NCBI GenBank assembly: GCA_932294295.1
Contig: OW028585.1
Span: 20,932,912 to 20,996,911 of the forward strand
Source of the DNA: Alitta virens
Taxonomy: Eukaryota; Annelida; Polychaeta; Phyllodocida; Nereididae
Length of the DNA stretch: 64,000 nt
Direction: 5' to 3'
The translations under genes and the position numbers were made by a program. Below, in pieces: positions 1-14,990 of this stretch. The notes under the pieces are model-generated. The model was given only the letters and a program-made list of their open reading frames with translations, had not been told where the DNA came from and made no database searches. Numbering within the stretch: the stretch's first letter is position 1; each line of letters begins with the position of its first letter.

Positions 1-3000
1 ATGGTTGGCTCAGAATGGTCATACTAAATGTTTGACCAAATCAGAATAGTCAAACTCAATGATCGAACATTTCAGAATTGTCAAACTCAATTTTCATTCA
101 AACCAAAATGGTTGGACTCAATGTTTGATTAATTCAGAATGGTCATACTGAATGTTTGATCAACTCAGAATAGTCAAACTCAATGATTGAACATTTCAGA
201 ATTGTCAAACTCAATTTTCAAACAAACCAAAATGGTTGGACTCAATGTATGATTATCTCAGAATGGTCATACTGAATGTTTGATCAACTCAGAATAGTCA
301 GACTCAATGATCGGTCATCTCAGAATTGTCAAACTCAGTGATCGAACATTTCAGAATTGTCAAACTCAATTTTCATTCAAACCAAAATGGTTGGACTCAA
401 TGTTTGATTAATTCAGAATGGTCATACTGAATGTTTGATCAACTCAGAATAGTCAAACTCAATGATCGAACATTTCAGAATTGTCAAATTCAATTTTCAT
501 TCAAACCAAAATGGTTGGACTAAATGTTTGATTAGCTCAGAATGGTCATACTAAATGTTTGACCAAATCAGAATAGTCAAACTCAATGATCAAACATTTC
601 AGAATTGTCAAACCCAATGATCGAACATTTCAGAATTGTCAAACTTAATTTTCATTCAAACCAAAATGGTTGGACTCAATGTTTGATTAATTCAGAATGG
701 TCATACTGAATGTTTGACCAAATCAGAATAGTCAAACTCAATGATCGAACATTTCAGAATTGTCAAACTCAATTTTCATTCAAACCAAAATGGTTGGACT
801 CAATGTTTGATTAATTCAGAATGGTCATACTGAATGTTTGATCAACTCAGAATAGTCAAACTCAATGATCGAACATTTCAGAATTGTCAAACTTAATTTT
901 CATTCAAACCAAAATGGTTGGACTCAATGTTTGATTAATTCAGAATGGTCATACTGAATGTTTGACCAAATCAGAATAGTCAAACTCAATGATCGAACAT
1001 TTCAGAATTGTCAAACTCAATTTTCATTCAAACCAAAATGGTTGGACTCAATGTTTGATTAATTCAGAATGGTCATACTGAATGTTTGATCAACTCAGAA
1101 TAGTCAAACTCAATGATCGAACATTTCAGAATTGTCAAATTCAATTTTCATTCAAACCAAAACGGTTGGACTCAATGTTTGATTAGCTCAGAATGGTCGT
1201 ACTAAATGTTTGACCAAATCAGAATAGTCAAACTCAATGATCAAACATTTCAGAATTGTCAAACTCAATGATCGAACATTTCAGAATTGTCAAACTTAAT
1301 TTTCATTCAAACCAAAATGGTTGGACTCAATGTTTGATTAATTCAGAATGGTCATACTGAATGTTTGACCAAATCAGAATAGTCAAACTCAATGATCGAA
1401 CATTTCAGAATTGTCAAACTCAATTTTCATTCAAACCAAAATGGTTGGACTCAATGTTTGATTAATTCAGAATGGTCATACTGAATGTTTGATCAACTCA
1501 GAATAGTCAAACTCAATGATCGAACATTTCCGAATTGTCAAACTCAATTTTCATTCAAATCAAAATGGTTGGACTCAATGTTTGATTAGCTCAGAATGGT
1601 CATACTAATTGTTTGACCAAATCAGAATAGTCAAACTCAATGATCGAACATTTCAGAATTGTCAAACTCAATTTTCATTCAAACCAAAATGGTTGGACTC
1701 AATGTTTGATTAATTCAGAATGGTCATACTGAATGTTTGATCAACTCAGAATAGTCAAACTCAATGATCGAACATTTCAGAATTGTCAAACTCAATGATC
1801 GAACATTTCAGAATTGTCAAACTTAATTTTCATTCAAACCAAAATGGTTGGACTCAATGTTTGATTAATTCAGAATGGTCATACTGAATGTTTGACCAAA
1901 TCAGAATAGTCAAACTCAATGATCGAACATTTCAGAATTGTCAAACTCAATTTTCAATCAAACCAAAATGGTTGGACTCAATGTATGATTATCTCAGAAT
2001 GGTCATACTGAATGTTTGATCAACTCAGAATAGTCAGACTCAATGATCGATCATCTCAGAATTGTCAAACTCAATGATCGAACGTTTCAGAATTGTCAAA
2101 CTCAATTTTCATTCAAACCAAAATGGTTGGACTCAATGTTTGATTAATTCAGAATGGTCATACTGAATGTTTGATCAACTCAGAATAGTCAAACTCAATG
2201 ATCGAACATTTCCGAATTGTCAAACTCAATTTTCATTCAAACCAAAATGGTTGGACTCAATGTTTGATTAATTCAGAATGGTCATACTGAATGTTTGACC
2301 AAATCAGAATAGTCAAACTCAATGATCGAACATTTCAGAATTGTCAAACTCAATTTTCAATCAAACCAAAATGGTTGGACTGAATGTTTGATTAACTCAG
2401 ATTGGTCAAACAGAATGTCTGATCAACTCAGAATAGTCAGACTCAATGATCGATCATCTCAGAATTGTCAAACTCAATGATCGAACATTTCAGAATTGTC
2501 AAACTCAATAATCGATCATTTCAGAATTGTCAAAGTCAGTGTACATTCAAATCAAAATGGTTGGACTCAATGTTTGATTAGCTCAGAATGGTCATACTAA
2601 ATGTTTGACCAAATCAGAATAGTCAAACTCAATGATCGAACATTTCAGAATTGTCAAACTCAATTTTCAAACAAACCAAAATGGTTGGACTCAATGTATG
2701 ATTATCTCAGAATGGTCATACTGAATGTTTGATCAACTCAGAATAGTCAGACTCAATGATCGGTCATCTCAGAATTGTCAAACTCAATGATCGAACATTT
2801 CAGAATTGTCAAACTCAATTTTCATTCAAACCAAAATGGTTGGACTCAATGTTTGATTAATTCAGAATGGTCATACTGAATGTTTGATCAACTCAGAATA
2901 GTCAAACTCAATGATCGAACATTTCAGAATTGTCAAACTCAATTTTCATTCAAACCAAAATGGTTGGACTCAATGTTTGATTAGCTCAGAATGGTCATAC

Positions 3001-3139
3001 TGAATATTTGATGAACTCAGAATAGTCAAACTCAATGATCGATCATCTCAGAATTGTCAAGCTCAATAATCGATCATTTCAGAATTGTCAAAGTCAGTGT
3101 ACATTCAAATCAAAACTGATGGACTCAATGTTTGATTAG
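1..3139 (+). repeat. Tetramer/pentamer satellite stretch at left edge
   Basis: Ordinary A-B-C-D units with interspersed extra B-type monomers. The first bases match the sequence starting at 6,320 (1 aligns with 6,320), including the same 17-bp deletion junction and the same TTTCAAACAAACC and GATCGGTCATC variants. The left edge is therefore a relative of the 6.3-8.2 kb block. No gene is present. Confidence 0.9.
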
Positions 3140-4733
3140 CTCAGAATGGTCATACTAAATGTTTGACCAAATCAGAATAGTCAAACTCAATGATCGAACA
3201 TTTCAGAATTGTCAAACTCAATTTTCATTCAAACCAAAATGGTTGGACTCAATGTTTGATTAATTCAGAATGGTCATACTGAATGTTTGATCAACTCAGA
3301 ATAGTCAAACTCAATGATTGAACATTTCAGAATTGTCAAACTCAATTTTCAATCAAACCAAAATGGTTGGACTCAATGTATGATTATCTCAGAATGGTCA
3401 TACTGAATGTTTGATCAACTCAGAATAGTCAAACTCAATGATCGATCATATTAGAATTGTCAAACTCAGTGTTCAATAAAATCAAAATGGTGGGACTCAA
3501 TGTTTGATTAGCTCAGAATGGTCATACTAAATGTTTGACCAAATCAGAATAGTCAAACTCAATGATCGAACTTTTCAGAATTGTCAAACTCAATGACGAA
3601 CATTTCAGAATTGTCAAACTCAATTTTCATTCAAACCAAAGTGGTTGGACTCATTGTTTGATTAATTCAGAATGGTCATACTGAATGTTTGACCAAATCA
3701 GAATAGTCAAACTCAATGATCGAACATTTCAGAATTGTCAAACTCAATTTTCAATCAAACCAATATGGTTGGACTCAATGTATGATTATCTCAGAATGGT
3801 CATACTGAATGTTTGATCAACTCAGAATAGTCAGACTCAATGATCGATCCTCTCAGAATTGTCAAACTCAATGATCGAACATTTCAGAATTGTCAAACTC
3901 AATTTTCATTCAAACCAAAATGGTTGGACTCACTGTTTGATTAATTCAGAATGGTCATACTGAATGTTTGATCAACTCAGAATAGTCAAACTCAATGATC
4001 GAACATTTCAGAATTGTCAAACTCAATTTTCATTCAAACCAAAATGGTTGGACTCAATGTTCGATTAGCTCAGAATGGTCATACTAAATGTTTGACCAAA
4101 TCAGAATAGTCAAACTCAATGATCAAACATTTCAGAATTGTCAAACTCAATGATCGAACATTTCAGAATTGTCAAACTTAATTTTCATTCAAACCAAAAT
4201 GGTTGGACTCAATGTTTGATTAATTCAGAATGGTCATACTGAATGTTTGACCAAATCAGAATAGTCAAACTCAATGATCGAACATTTCAGAATTGTCAAA
4301 CTCAATTTTCAATCAAACCAAAATGGTTGGACTCAATGTATGATTATCTCAGAATGGTCATACTGAATGTTTGATCAACTCAGAATAGTCAGACTCAATG
4401 ATCGATCATCTCAGAATTGTCAAACTCAATGATCGAACATTTCAGAATTGTCAAACTCAATTTTCATTCAAACCAAAATGGTTGGACTCAATGTTTGATT
4501 AATTCAGAATGGTCATACTAAATGTTTGATCAACTCAGAATAGTCAAACTCAATGATCGAACATTTCCGAATTGTCAAACTCAATTTTCATTCAAACCAA
4601 AATGGTTGGACTCAATGTTTGATTAATTCAGAATGGTCATACTGAATGTTTGACCAAATCAGAATAGTCAAACTCAATGATCGAACATTTCAGAATTGTC
4701 AAACTCAATTTTCAATCAAACCAAAATGGTTGG
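3140..4733 (+). repeat. 1,594-bp tandem duplication, copy 1
   Basis: First of two directly adjacent copies. 1,594 = 51 x 31 + 14 - 1: the remainder is explained by one 17-bp deletion at the unit end and one 1-bp deletion near 3,595. Private variants shared with copy 2 include CAATAAAATC, CAATGACGAAC, AAAGTGGTTGG with CTCATTG, ACCAATATGG, GATCGATCCTC, GACTCACTG and GTTCGATTAGC, each exactly 1,594 bp apart. Confidence 0.93.
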
Positions 4734-4740
4734 CTCAGAA
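4729..4740 (+). other. 17-bp deletion junction in a D monomer
   Basis: D normally reads GGTTGG, then a 17-base segment running from ACTCAATG to GATTAG, then CTCAGAATGG. Here GGTTGG joins CTCAG directly, leaving a 14-bp remnant. The event shifts the 31-bp phase by +14. The same junction lies at the left window edge and near 6,328 and 15,982. Confidence 0.9.
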
Positions 4741-6327
4741 TGGTCATACTAAATGTTTGACCAAATCAGAATAGTCAAACTCAATGATCGAACATTTCAG
4801 AATTGTCAAACTCAATTTTCATTCAAACCAAAATGGTTGGACTCAATGTTTGATTAATTCAGAATGGTCATACTGAATGTTTGATCAACTCAGAATAGTC
4901 AAACTCAATGATTGAACATTTCAGAATTGTCAAACTCAATTTTCAATCAAACCAAAATGGTTGGACTCAATGTATGATTATCTCAGAATGGTCATACTGA
5001 ATGTTTGATCAACTCAGAATAGTCAAACTCAATGATCGATCATATTAGAATTGTCAAACTCAGTGTTCAATAAAATCAAAATGGTGGGACTCAATGTTTG
5101 ATTAGCTCAGAATGGTCATACTAAATGTTTGACCAAATCAGAATAGTCAAACTCAATGATCGAACTTTTCAGAATTGTCAAACTCAATGACGAACATTTC
5201 AGAATTGTCAAACTCAATTTTCATTCAAACCAAAGTGGTTGGACTCATTGTTTGATTAATTCAGAATGGTCATACTGAATGTTTGACCAAATCAGAATAG
5301 TCAAACTCAATGATCGAACATTTCAGAATTGTCAAACTCAATTTTCAATCAAACCAATATGGTTGGACTCAATGTATGATTATCTCAGAATGGTCATACT
5401 GAATGTTTGATCAACTCAGAATAGTCAGACTCAATGATCGATCCTCTCAGAATTGTCAAACTCAATGATCGAACATTTCAGAATTGTCAAACTCAATTTT
5501 CATTCAAACCAAAATGGTTGGACTCACTGTTTGATTAATTCAGAATGGTCATACTGAATGTTTGATCAACTCAGAATAGTCAAACTCAATGATCGAACAT
5601 TTCAGAATTGTCAAACTCAATTTTCATTCAAACCAAAATGGTTGGACTCAATGTTCGATTAGCTCAGAATGGTCATACTAAATGTTTGACCAAATCAGAA
5701 TAGTCAAACTCAATGATCAAACATTTCAGAATTGTCAAACTCAATGATCGAACATTTCAGAATTGTCAAACTTAATTTTCATTCAAACCAAAATGGTTGG
5801 ACTCAATGTTTGATTAATTCAGAATGGTCATACTGAATGTTTGACCAAATCAGAATAGTCAAACTCAATGATCGAACATTTCAGAATTGTCAAACTCAAT
5901 TTTCAATCAAACCAAAATGGTTGGACTCAATGTATGATTATCTCAGAATGGTCATACTGAATGTTTGATCAACTCAGAATAGTCAGACTCAATGATCGAT
6001 CATCTCAGAATTGTCAAACTCAATGATCGAACATTTCAGAATTGTCAAACTCAATTTTCATTCAAACCAAAATGGTTGGACTCAATGTTTGATTAATTCA
6101 GAATGGTCATACTAAATGTTTGATCAACTCAGAATAGTCAAACTCAATGATCGAACATTTCCGAATTGTCAAACTCAATTTTCATTCAAACCAAAATGGT
6201 TGGACTCAATGTTTGATTAATTCAGAATGGTCATACTGAATGTTTGACCAAATCAGAATAGTCAAACTCAATGATCGAACATTTCAGAATTGTCAAACTC
6301 AATTTTCAATCAAACCAAAATGGTTGG
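4734..6327 (+). repeat. 1,594-bp tandem duplication, copy 2
   Basis: Follows copy 1 with no gap. It carries every private variant I checked in copy 1, and I found no difference at those sites. The copy is therefore very recent, or created during assembly. It ends in the same 17-bp deletion junction. Confidence 0.93.
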
Positions 6328-6334
6328 CTCAGAA
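6323..6334 (+). other. 17-bp deletion junction, second internal copy
   Basis: Identical join of GGTTGG to CTCAG, 1,594 bp after the one at 4,734. It closes the second 1,594-bp unit and opens the 1,829-bp repeat region. Confidence 0.9.
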
Positions 6335-6369
6335 TGGTCATACTAAATGTTTGACCAAATCAGAATAGT

Positions 6370-8198
6370 CAAACTCAATGATCGAACATTTCAGAATTGT
6401 CAAACTCAATTTTCATTCAAACCAAAATGGTTGGACTCAATGTTTGATTAATTCAGAATGGTCATACTGAATGTTTGATCAACTCAGAATAGTCAAACTC
6501 AATGATTGAACATTTCAGAATTGTCAAACTCAATTTTCAAACAAACCAAAATGGTTGGACTCAATGTATGATTATCTCAGAATGGTCATACTGAATGTTT
6601 GATCAACTCAGAATAGTCAGACTCAATGATCGGTCATCTCAGAATTGTCAAACTCAATGATCGAACATTTCAGAATTGTCAAACTCAATTTTCATTCAAA
6701 CCAAAATGGTTGGACTCAATGTTTGATTAATTCAGAATGGTCATACTGAATGTTTGATCAACTCAGAATAGTCAAACTCAATGATCGAACATTTCAGAAT
6801 TGTCAAATTCAATTTTCATTCAAACCAAAATGGTTGGACTCAATGTTTGATTAGCTCAGAATAGTCATACTAAATGTTTGACCAAATCAGAATAGTCAAA
6901 CTCAATGATCAAACATTTCAGAATTGTCAAACTCAATGATCGAACATTTCAGAATTGTCAAACTTAATTTTCATTCAAACCAAAATGGTTGGACTCAATG
7001 TTTGATTAATTCAGAATGGTCATACTGAATGTTTGACCAAATCAGAATAGTCAAACTCAATGATCGAACATTTCAGAATTGTCAAACTCAATTTTCAAAC
7101 AAACCAAAATGGTTGGACTCAATGTATGATTATCTCAGAATGGTCATACTGAATGTTTGATCAACTCAGAATAGTCAGACTCAATGATCGATCATCTCAG
7201 AATTGTCCAACTCAATGATCGAACATTTCAGAATTGTCAAACTCAATTTTCATTCAAACCAAAATGGTTGGACTCAATGTTTGATTAATTCAGAATGGTC
7301 ATACTGAATGTTTGATCAACTCAGAATAGTCAAACTCAATGATCGAACATTTCCGAATTGTCAAACTCAATTTTCATTCAAACCAAAATGGTTGGACTCA
7401 ATGTTTGATTAATTCAGAATGGTCATACTGAATGTTTGACCAAATCAGAATAGTCAAACTCAATGATCGAACATTTCAGAATTGTCAAACTCAATTTTCA
7501 ATCAAACCAAAATGGTTGGACTGAATGTTTGATTAACTCAGATTGGTCAAACAGAATGTCTGATCAACTCAGAATAGTCAGACTCAATGATCGATCATCT
7601 CAGAATTGTCAAACTCAATGATCGAACATTTCAGAATTGTCAAACTCAATAATCGATCATTTCAGAATTGTCAAAGTCAGTGTACATTCAAATCAAAATG
7701 GTTGGACTCAATGTTTGATTAGCTCAGAATGGTCATACTCAATGTTTGACCAAATCAGAATAGTCAAACTCAATGATCGAACATTTCAGAATTGTCAAAC
7801 TCAATTTTCATTCAAACCAAAATGGTTGGACTCAATGTTTGATTAATTCAGAATGGTCATACTGAATGTTTGATCAACTCAGAATAGTCAAACTCAATGA
7901 TCGATCCTCTCAGAATTGTCAAACTCAATGATCGAACATTTCAGAATTGTCAAACTCAATTTTCATTCAAACCAAAATGGTTGGACTCAATGTTTGATTA
8001 ATTCAGAATGGTCATACTGAATGTTTGATCAACTCAGAATAGTCAAACTCAATGATCGAACATTTCAGAATTGTCAAACTCAATTTTCATTCAAATCAAA
8101 ATGGTGGGACTCAATGTTTGATTAACTCAGATTGGTCAAACAGAATGTCTGATCAACTCAGAATAGTCAGACTCAATGATCGATCATCTCAGAATTGT
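6370..8198 (+). repeat. 1,829-bp tandem duplication, copy 1
   Basis: 1,829 = 59 x 31 exactly. Shared private variants 1,829 bp apart include AGCTCAGAATAGTCATAC (about 6,851 and 8,680), AATTGTCCAACTC (about 7,201 and 9,030) and GGTCATACTCAATG (about 7,731 and 9,560). The edges are approximate because flanking units are similar. Confidence 0.9.
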
Positions 8199-10027
8199 CA
8201 AACTCAATGATCGAACATTTCAGAATTGTCAAACTCAATTTTCATTCAAACCAAAATGGTTGGACTCAATGTTTGATTAATTCAGAATGGTCATACTGAA
8301 TGTTTGATCAACTCAGAATAGTCAAACTCAATGATTGAACATTTCAGAATTGTCAAACTCAATTTTCAAACAAACCAAAATGGTTGGACTCAATGTATGA
8401 TTATCTCAGAATGGTCATACTGAATGTTTGATCAACTCAGAATAGTCAGACTCAATGATCGGTCATCTCAGAATTGTCAAACTCAATGATCGAACATTTC
8501 AGAATTGTCAAACTCAATTTTCATTCAAACCAAAATGGTTGGACTCAATGTTTGATTAATTCAGAATGGTCATACTGAATGTTTGATCAACTCAGAATAG
8601 TCAAACTCAATGATCGAACATTTCAGAATTGTCAAATTCAATTTTCATTCAAACCAAAATGGTTGGACTCAATGTTTGATTAGCTCAGAATAGTCATACT
8701 AAATGTTTGACCAAATCAGAATAGTCAAACTCAATGATCAAACATTTCAGAATTGTCAAACTCAATGATCGAACATTTCAGAATTGTCAAACTTAATTTT
8801 CATTCAAACCAAAATGGTTGGACTCAATGTTTGATTAATTCAGAATGGTCATACTGAATGTTTGACCAAATCAGAATAGTCAAACTCAATGATCGAACAT
8901 TTCAGAATTGTCAAACTCAATTTTCAAACAAACCAAAATGGTTGGACTCAATGTATGATTATCTCAGAATGGTCATACTGAATGTTTGATCAACTCAGAA
9001 TAGTCAGACTCAATGATCGATCATCTCAGAATTGTCCAACTCAATGATCGAACATTTCAGAATTGTCAAACTCAATTTTCATTCAAACCAAAATGGTTGG
9101 ACTCAATGTTTGATTAATTCAGAATGGTCATACTGAATGTTTGATCAACTCAGAATAGTCAAACTCAATGATCGAACATTTCCGAATTGTCAAACTCAAT
9201 TTTCATTCAAACCAAAATGGTTGGACTCAATGTTTGATTAATTCAGAATGGTCATACTGAATGTTTGACCAAATCAGAATAGTCAAACTCAATGATCGAA
9301 CATTTCAGAATTGTCAAACTCAATTTTCAATCAAACCAAAATGGTTGGACTGAATGTTTGATTAACTCAGATTGGTCAAACAGAATGTCTGATCAACTCA
9401 GAATAGTCAGACTCAATGATCGATCATCTCAGAATTGTCAAACTCAATGATCGAACATTTCAGAATTGTCAAACTCAATAATCGATCATTTCAGAATTGT
9501 CAAAGTCAGTGTACATTCAAATCAAAATGGTTGGACTCAATGTTTGATTAGCTCAGAATGGTCATACTCAATGTTTGACCAAATCAGAATAGTCAAACTC
9601 AATGATCGAACATTTCAGAATTGTCAAACTCAATTTTCATTCAAACCAAAATGGTTGGACTCAATGTTTGATTAATTCAGAATGGTCATACTGAATGTTT
9701 GATCAACTCAGAATAGTCAAACTCAATGATCGATCCTCTCAGAATTGTCAAACTCAATGATCGAACATTTCAGAATTGTCAAACTCAATTTTCATTCAAA
9801 CCAAAATGGTTGGACTCAATGTTTGATTAATTCAGAATGGTCATACTGAATGTTTGATCAACTCAGAATAGTCAAACTCAATGATCGAACATTTCAGAAT
9901 TGTCAAACTCAATTTTCATTCAAATCAAAATGGTGGGACTCAATGTTTGATTAACTCAGATTGGTCAAACAGAATGTCTGATCAACTCAGAATAGTCAGA
10001 CTCAATGATCGATCATCTCAGAATTGT
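8199..10027 (+). repeat. 1,829-bp tandem duplication, copy 2
   Basis: Directly follows copy 1 in perfect 31-bp phase. Similarity to copy 1 continues to about 10,066, where the two diverge (TTTCATTC against AATCGATC after CTCAAT). Confidence 0.9.
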
Positions 10028-11150
10028 CAAACTCAATGATCGAACATTTCAGAATTGTCAAACTCAATAATCGATCATTTCAGAATTGTCAAAGTCAGTG
10101 TACATTCAAATCAAAATGGTTGGACTCAATGTTTGATTAGCTCAGAATGGTCATACTAAATGTTTGACCAAATCAGAATAGTCAAACTCAATGATCGAAC
10201 ATTTCAGAATTGTCAAACTCAATTTTCATTCAAACCAAAATGGTTGGACTCAATGTTTGATTAATTCAGAATGGTCATACTGAATGTTTGATCAACTCAG
10301 AATAGTCAAACTCAATGATTGAACATTTCAGAATTGTCAAACTCAATTTTCAAACAAACCAAAATGGTTGGACTCAATGTATGATTATCTCAGAATGGTC
10401 ATACTGAATGTTTGATCAACTCAGAATAGTAAGACTCAATGATCGGTCATCTCAGAATTGTCAAACTCAATGATCGAACATTTCAGAATTGTCAAACTCA
10501 ATTTTCATTCAAACCAAAATGGTTGGACTCAATGTTTGATTAATTCAGAATGGTCATACTGAATGTTTGATCAACTCAGAATAGTCAAACTCAATGATCG
10601 AACATTTCAGAATTGTCAAACTCAATTTTCATTCAAACAAAAATGGTTGGACTCAATGTTTGATTAGCTCAGAATGGTCATACTGAATATTTGATGAACT
10701 CAGAATAGTCAAACTCAATGATCGATCATCTCAGAATTGTCAAGCTCAATAATCGATCATTTCAGAATTGTCAAAGTCAGTGTACATTCAAATCAAAACT
10801 GATGGACTCAATGTTTGATTAGCTCAGAATGGTCATACTAAATGTTTGACCAAATCAGAATAGTCAAACTCAATGATCGAACATTTCAGAATTGTCAAAC
10901 TCAATTTTCATTCAAACCAAAATGGTTGGACTCAATGTTTGATTAATTCAGAATGGTCATACTGAATGTTTGATCAACTCAGAATAGTCAAACTCAATGA
11001 TTGAACATTTCAGAATTGTCAAACTCAATTTTCAATCAAACCAAAATGGTTGGACTCAATGTATGATTATCTCAGAATGGTCATACTGAATGTTTGATCA
11101 ACTCAGAATAGTCAAACTCAATGATCGATCATATTAGAATTGTCAAACTC
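8270..11150 (+). repeat. 3,874-bp-offset repeat, copy 1
   Basis: This stretch recurs 3,874 bp downstream (125 x 31 - 1). The missing base is the 1-bp deletion at about 11,280 between the copies. Markers include GGTGGGACTC (9,934 and 13,808), the CAAAACTGATGG variant (10,794 and 14,668) and GATCGATCCTC. Confidence 0.82.
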
Positions 11151-12149
11151 AGTGTTCAATAAAATCAAAATGGTGGGACTCAATGTTTGATTAGCTCAGA
11201 ATGGTCATACTAAATGTTTGACCAAATCAGAATAGTCAAACTCAATGATCGAACTTTTCAGAATTGTCAAACTCAATGACGAACATTTCAGAATTGTCAA
11301 ACTCAATTTTCATTCAAACCAAAATGGTTGGACTCAATGTTTGATTAATTCAGAATGGTTATACTGAATGTTTGATCAACTCAGAATAGTCAAACTCAAT
11401 GATCGAACATTTCAGAATTGTCAAACTCAATTTTCATTCAAACCAAAATGGTTGGACTCAATGTTCGATTAGCTCATAATGGTCATACTAAATGTTTGAC
11501 CAAATCAGAATAGTCAAACTCAATGATCAAACATTTCAGAATTGTCAAACTCAATGATCGAACATTTCAGAATTGTCAAACTTAATTTTCATTCACACCA
11601 AAATGGTTGGACTCAATGTTTGATTAATTCAGAATGGTCATACTGAATGTTTGACCAAATCAGAATAGTCAAACTCAATGATCGAACATTTCAGAATTGT
11701 CAAACTCAATTTTCAATCAAACCAAAATGGTTGGACTCAATGTATGATTATCTCAGAATGGTCATACTGAATGTTTGATCAACTCAGAATAGTCAGACTC
11801 AATGATCGATCATCTCAGAATTGTCAAACTCAATGATCGAACATTTCAGAATTGTCAAACTCAATTTTCATTCAAACCAAAATGGTTGGACTCAATGTTT
11901 GATTAATTCAGAATGGTCATACTGAATGTTTGATCAACTCAGAATAGTCAAACTCAATGATCGAACATTTCCGAATTGTCAAACTCAATTTTCATTCAAA
12001 CCAAAATGGTTGGACTCAATGTTTGATTAATTCAGAATGGTCATACTGAATGTTTGACCAAATCAGAATAGTCAAACTCAATGATCGAACATTTCAGAAT
12101 TGTCAAACTCAATTTTCAATCAAACCAAAATGGTTGGACTCAATGTTTG

Positions 12150-14990
12150 ATTAATTCAGAATGGTCATACTGAATGTTTGATCAACTCAGAATAGTCAAA
12201 CTCAATGATTGAACATTTCAGAATTGTCAAACTCAATTTTCAAACAAACCAAAATGGTTGGACTCAATGTATGATTATCTCAGAATGGTCATACTGAATG
12301 TTTGATCAACTCAGAATAGTCAGACTCAATGATCGGTCATCTCAGAATTGTCAAACTCAATGATCGAACATTTCAGAATTTTCAAACTCAATTTTCATTC
12401 AAACCAAAATGGTTGGACTCAATGTTTGATTAATTCAGAATGGTCATACTGAATGTTTGATCAACTCAGAATAGTCAAACTCAATGATCGAACATTTCAG
12501 AATTGTCAAATTCAATTTTCATTCAAACCAAAATGGTTGGACTCAATGTTTGATTAGCTCAGAATGGTCATACTAAATGTTTGACCAAATCAGAATAGTC
12601 AAACTCAATGATCAAACATTTCAGAATTGTCAAACTCAATGATCGAACATTTCAGAATTGTCAAACTTAATTTTCATTCAAACCAAAATGGTTGGTCTCA
12701 ATGTTTGATTAATTCAGAATGGTCATACTGAATGTTTGACCAAATCAGAATAGTAAAACTCAATGATCGAACATTTCAGAATTGTCAAACTCAATTTTCA
12801 ATGAAACCAAAATGGTTGGACTCAATGTATGATTATCTCAGAATGGTCATACTGAATGTTTGATCAACTCAGAATAGACAGACTCAATGATCGATCATCT
12901 CAGAATTGTCAAACTCAATGATCGAACATTTCAGAATTGTCAAACTCAATTTTCATTCAAACCAAAATGGTTGGACTCAATGTTTGATTAATTCAGAATG
13001 GTCATACTGAATGTTTGATCAACTCAGAATAGTCAAACTCAATGATCGAACATTTCCGAATTGTCAAACTCAATTTTCATTCAAACCAAAATGGTTGGAC
13101 TCAATGTTTGATTAATTCAGAATGGTCATACTGAATGTTTGACCAAATCAGAATAGTCAAACTCAATGATCGAACATTTCAGAATTGTCAAACTCAATTT
13201 TCAATCAAACCAAAATGGTTGGACTGAATGTTTGATTAACTCAGATTGGTCAAACAGAATGTCTGATCAACTCAGAATAGTCAGACTCAATGATCGATCA
13301 TCTCAGAATTGTCAAATTCAATGACCGAACATTTCAGAATTGTCAAACTCAATAATCGATCATTTCAGAATTGTCAAAGTCAGTGTACATTCAAATCAAA
13401 ATGGTTGGACTCAATGTTTGATTAGCTCAGAATGGTCATACTCAATGTTTGACCAAATCAGAATAGTCAAACTCAATGATCGAACATTTCAGAATTGTCA
13501 AACTCAATTTTCATTCAAACCAAAATGGTTGGACTCAATGTTTGATTAATTCAGAATGGTCATACTGAATGTTTGATCAACTCAGAATAGTCAAACTCAA
13601 TGATCGATCCTCTCAGAATTGTCAAACTCAATGATCGAACATTTCAGAATTGTCAAACTCAATTTTCATTCAAACCAAAATGGTTGGATTCAATGTTTGA
13701 TTAATTCAGAATGGTCATACTGAATGTTTGATCAACTCAGAATAGTCAAACTCAATGATCGAACATTTCAGAATTGTCAAACTCAATTTTCATTCAAATC
13801 AAAATGGTGGGACTCAATGTTTGATTAACTCAGATTGGTCAAACAGAATGTCTGATCAACTCAGAATAGTCAGACTCAATGATCGATCATCTCAGAATTG
13901 TCAAACTCAATGATCGAACATTTCAGAATTGTCAAACTCAATAATCGATCATTTCAGAATTGTCAAAGTCAGTGTACATTCAAATCAAAATGGTTGGACT
14001 CAATGTTTGATTAGCTCAGAATGGTCATACTAAATGTTTGACCAAATCAGAATAGTCAAACTCAATGATCGAACATTTCAGAATTGTCAAACTCAATTTT
14101 CATTCAAACCAAAATGGTTGGACTCAATGTTTGATTAATTCAGAATGGTCATACTGAATGTTTGATCAACTCAGAATAGTCAAACTCAATGATTGAACAT
14201 TTCAGAATTGTCAAACTCAATTTTCAAACAAACCAAAATGGTTGGACTCAATGTATGATTATCTCAGAATGGTCATACTGAATGTTTGATCAACTCAGAA
14301 TAGTCAGACTCAATGATCGGTCATCTCAGAATTGTCAAACTCAATGATCGAACATTTCAGAATTGTCAAACTCAATTTTCATTCAAACCAAAATGGTTGG
14401 ACTCAATGTTTGATTAATTCAGAATGGTCATACTGAATGTTTGATCAACTCAGAATAGTCAAACTCAATGATCGAACATTTCAGAATTGTCAAACTCAAT
14501 TTTCATTCAAACCAAAATGGTTGGACTCAATGTTTGATTAGCTCAGAATGGTCATACTGAATATTTGATGAACTCAGAATAGTCAAACTCAATGATCGAT
14601 CATCTCAGAATTGTCAAGCTCAATAATCGATCATTTCAGAATTGTCAAAGTCAGTGTACATTCAAATCAAAACTGATGGACTCAATGTTTGATTAGCTCA
14701 GAATGGTCATACTAAATGTTTGACCAAATCAGAATAGTCAAACTCAATGATCGAACATTTCAGAATTGTCAAACTCAATTTTCATTCAAACCAAAATGGT
14801 TGGACTCAATGTTTGATTAATTCAGAATGGTCATACTGAATGTTTGATCAACTCAGAATAGTCAAACTCAATTTTCAATCAAACCAAAATGGTTGGACTC
14901 AATGTATGATTATCTCAGAATGGTCATACTGAATGTTTGATCAACTCAGAATAGTCAAACTCAATGATCGATCATATTAGAATTGTCAAA
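12150..14990 (+). repeat. 3,874-bp-offset repeat, copy 2
   Basis: Homologous to 8,270-11,150. It has lost exactly one 31-bp monomer near 14,870, where the GATTGAACATT-tailed monomer present at about 11,000 is missing. It carries extra point differences, for example GATTCAATG at about 13,687, so it is older than the 1,594-bp pair. Confidence 0.82.

Noticed and set aside
7637..7846. A 69-codon open frame, repeated at 9,466 and 13,340, and similar 64-75-codon frames elsewhere
   Set aside because: They lie wholly inside the satellite, are identical because the DNA is duplicated, and cycle through all three monomer frames (31 is not divisible by 3). There is no start context or sign of protein-level constraint. 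The 75-codon versions at 29,300, 47,805 and 50,160 depend on a 1-bp deletion.
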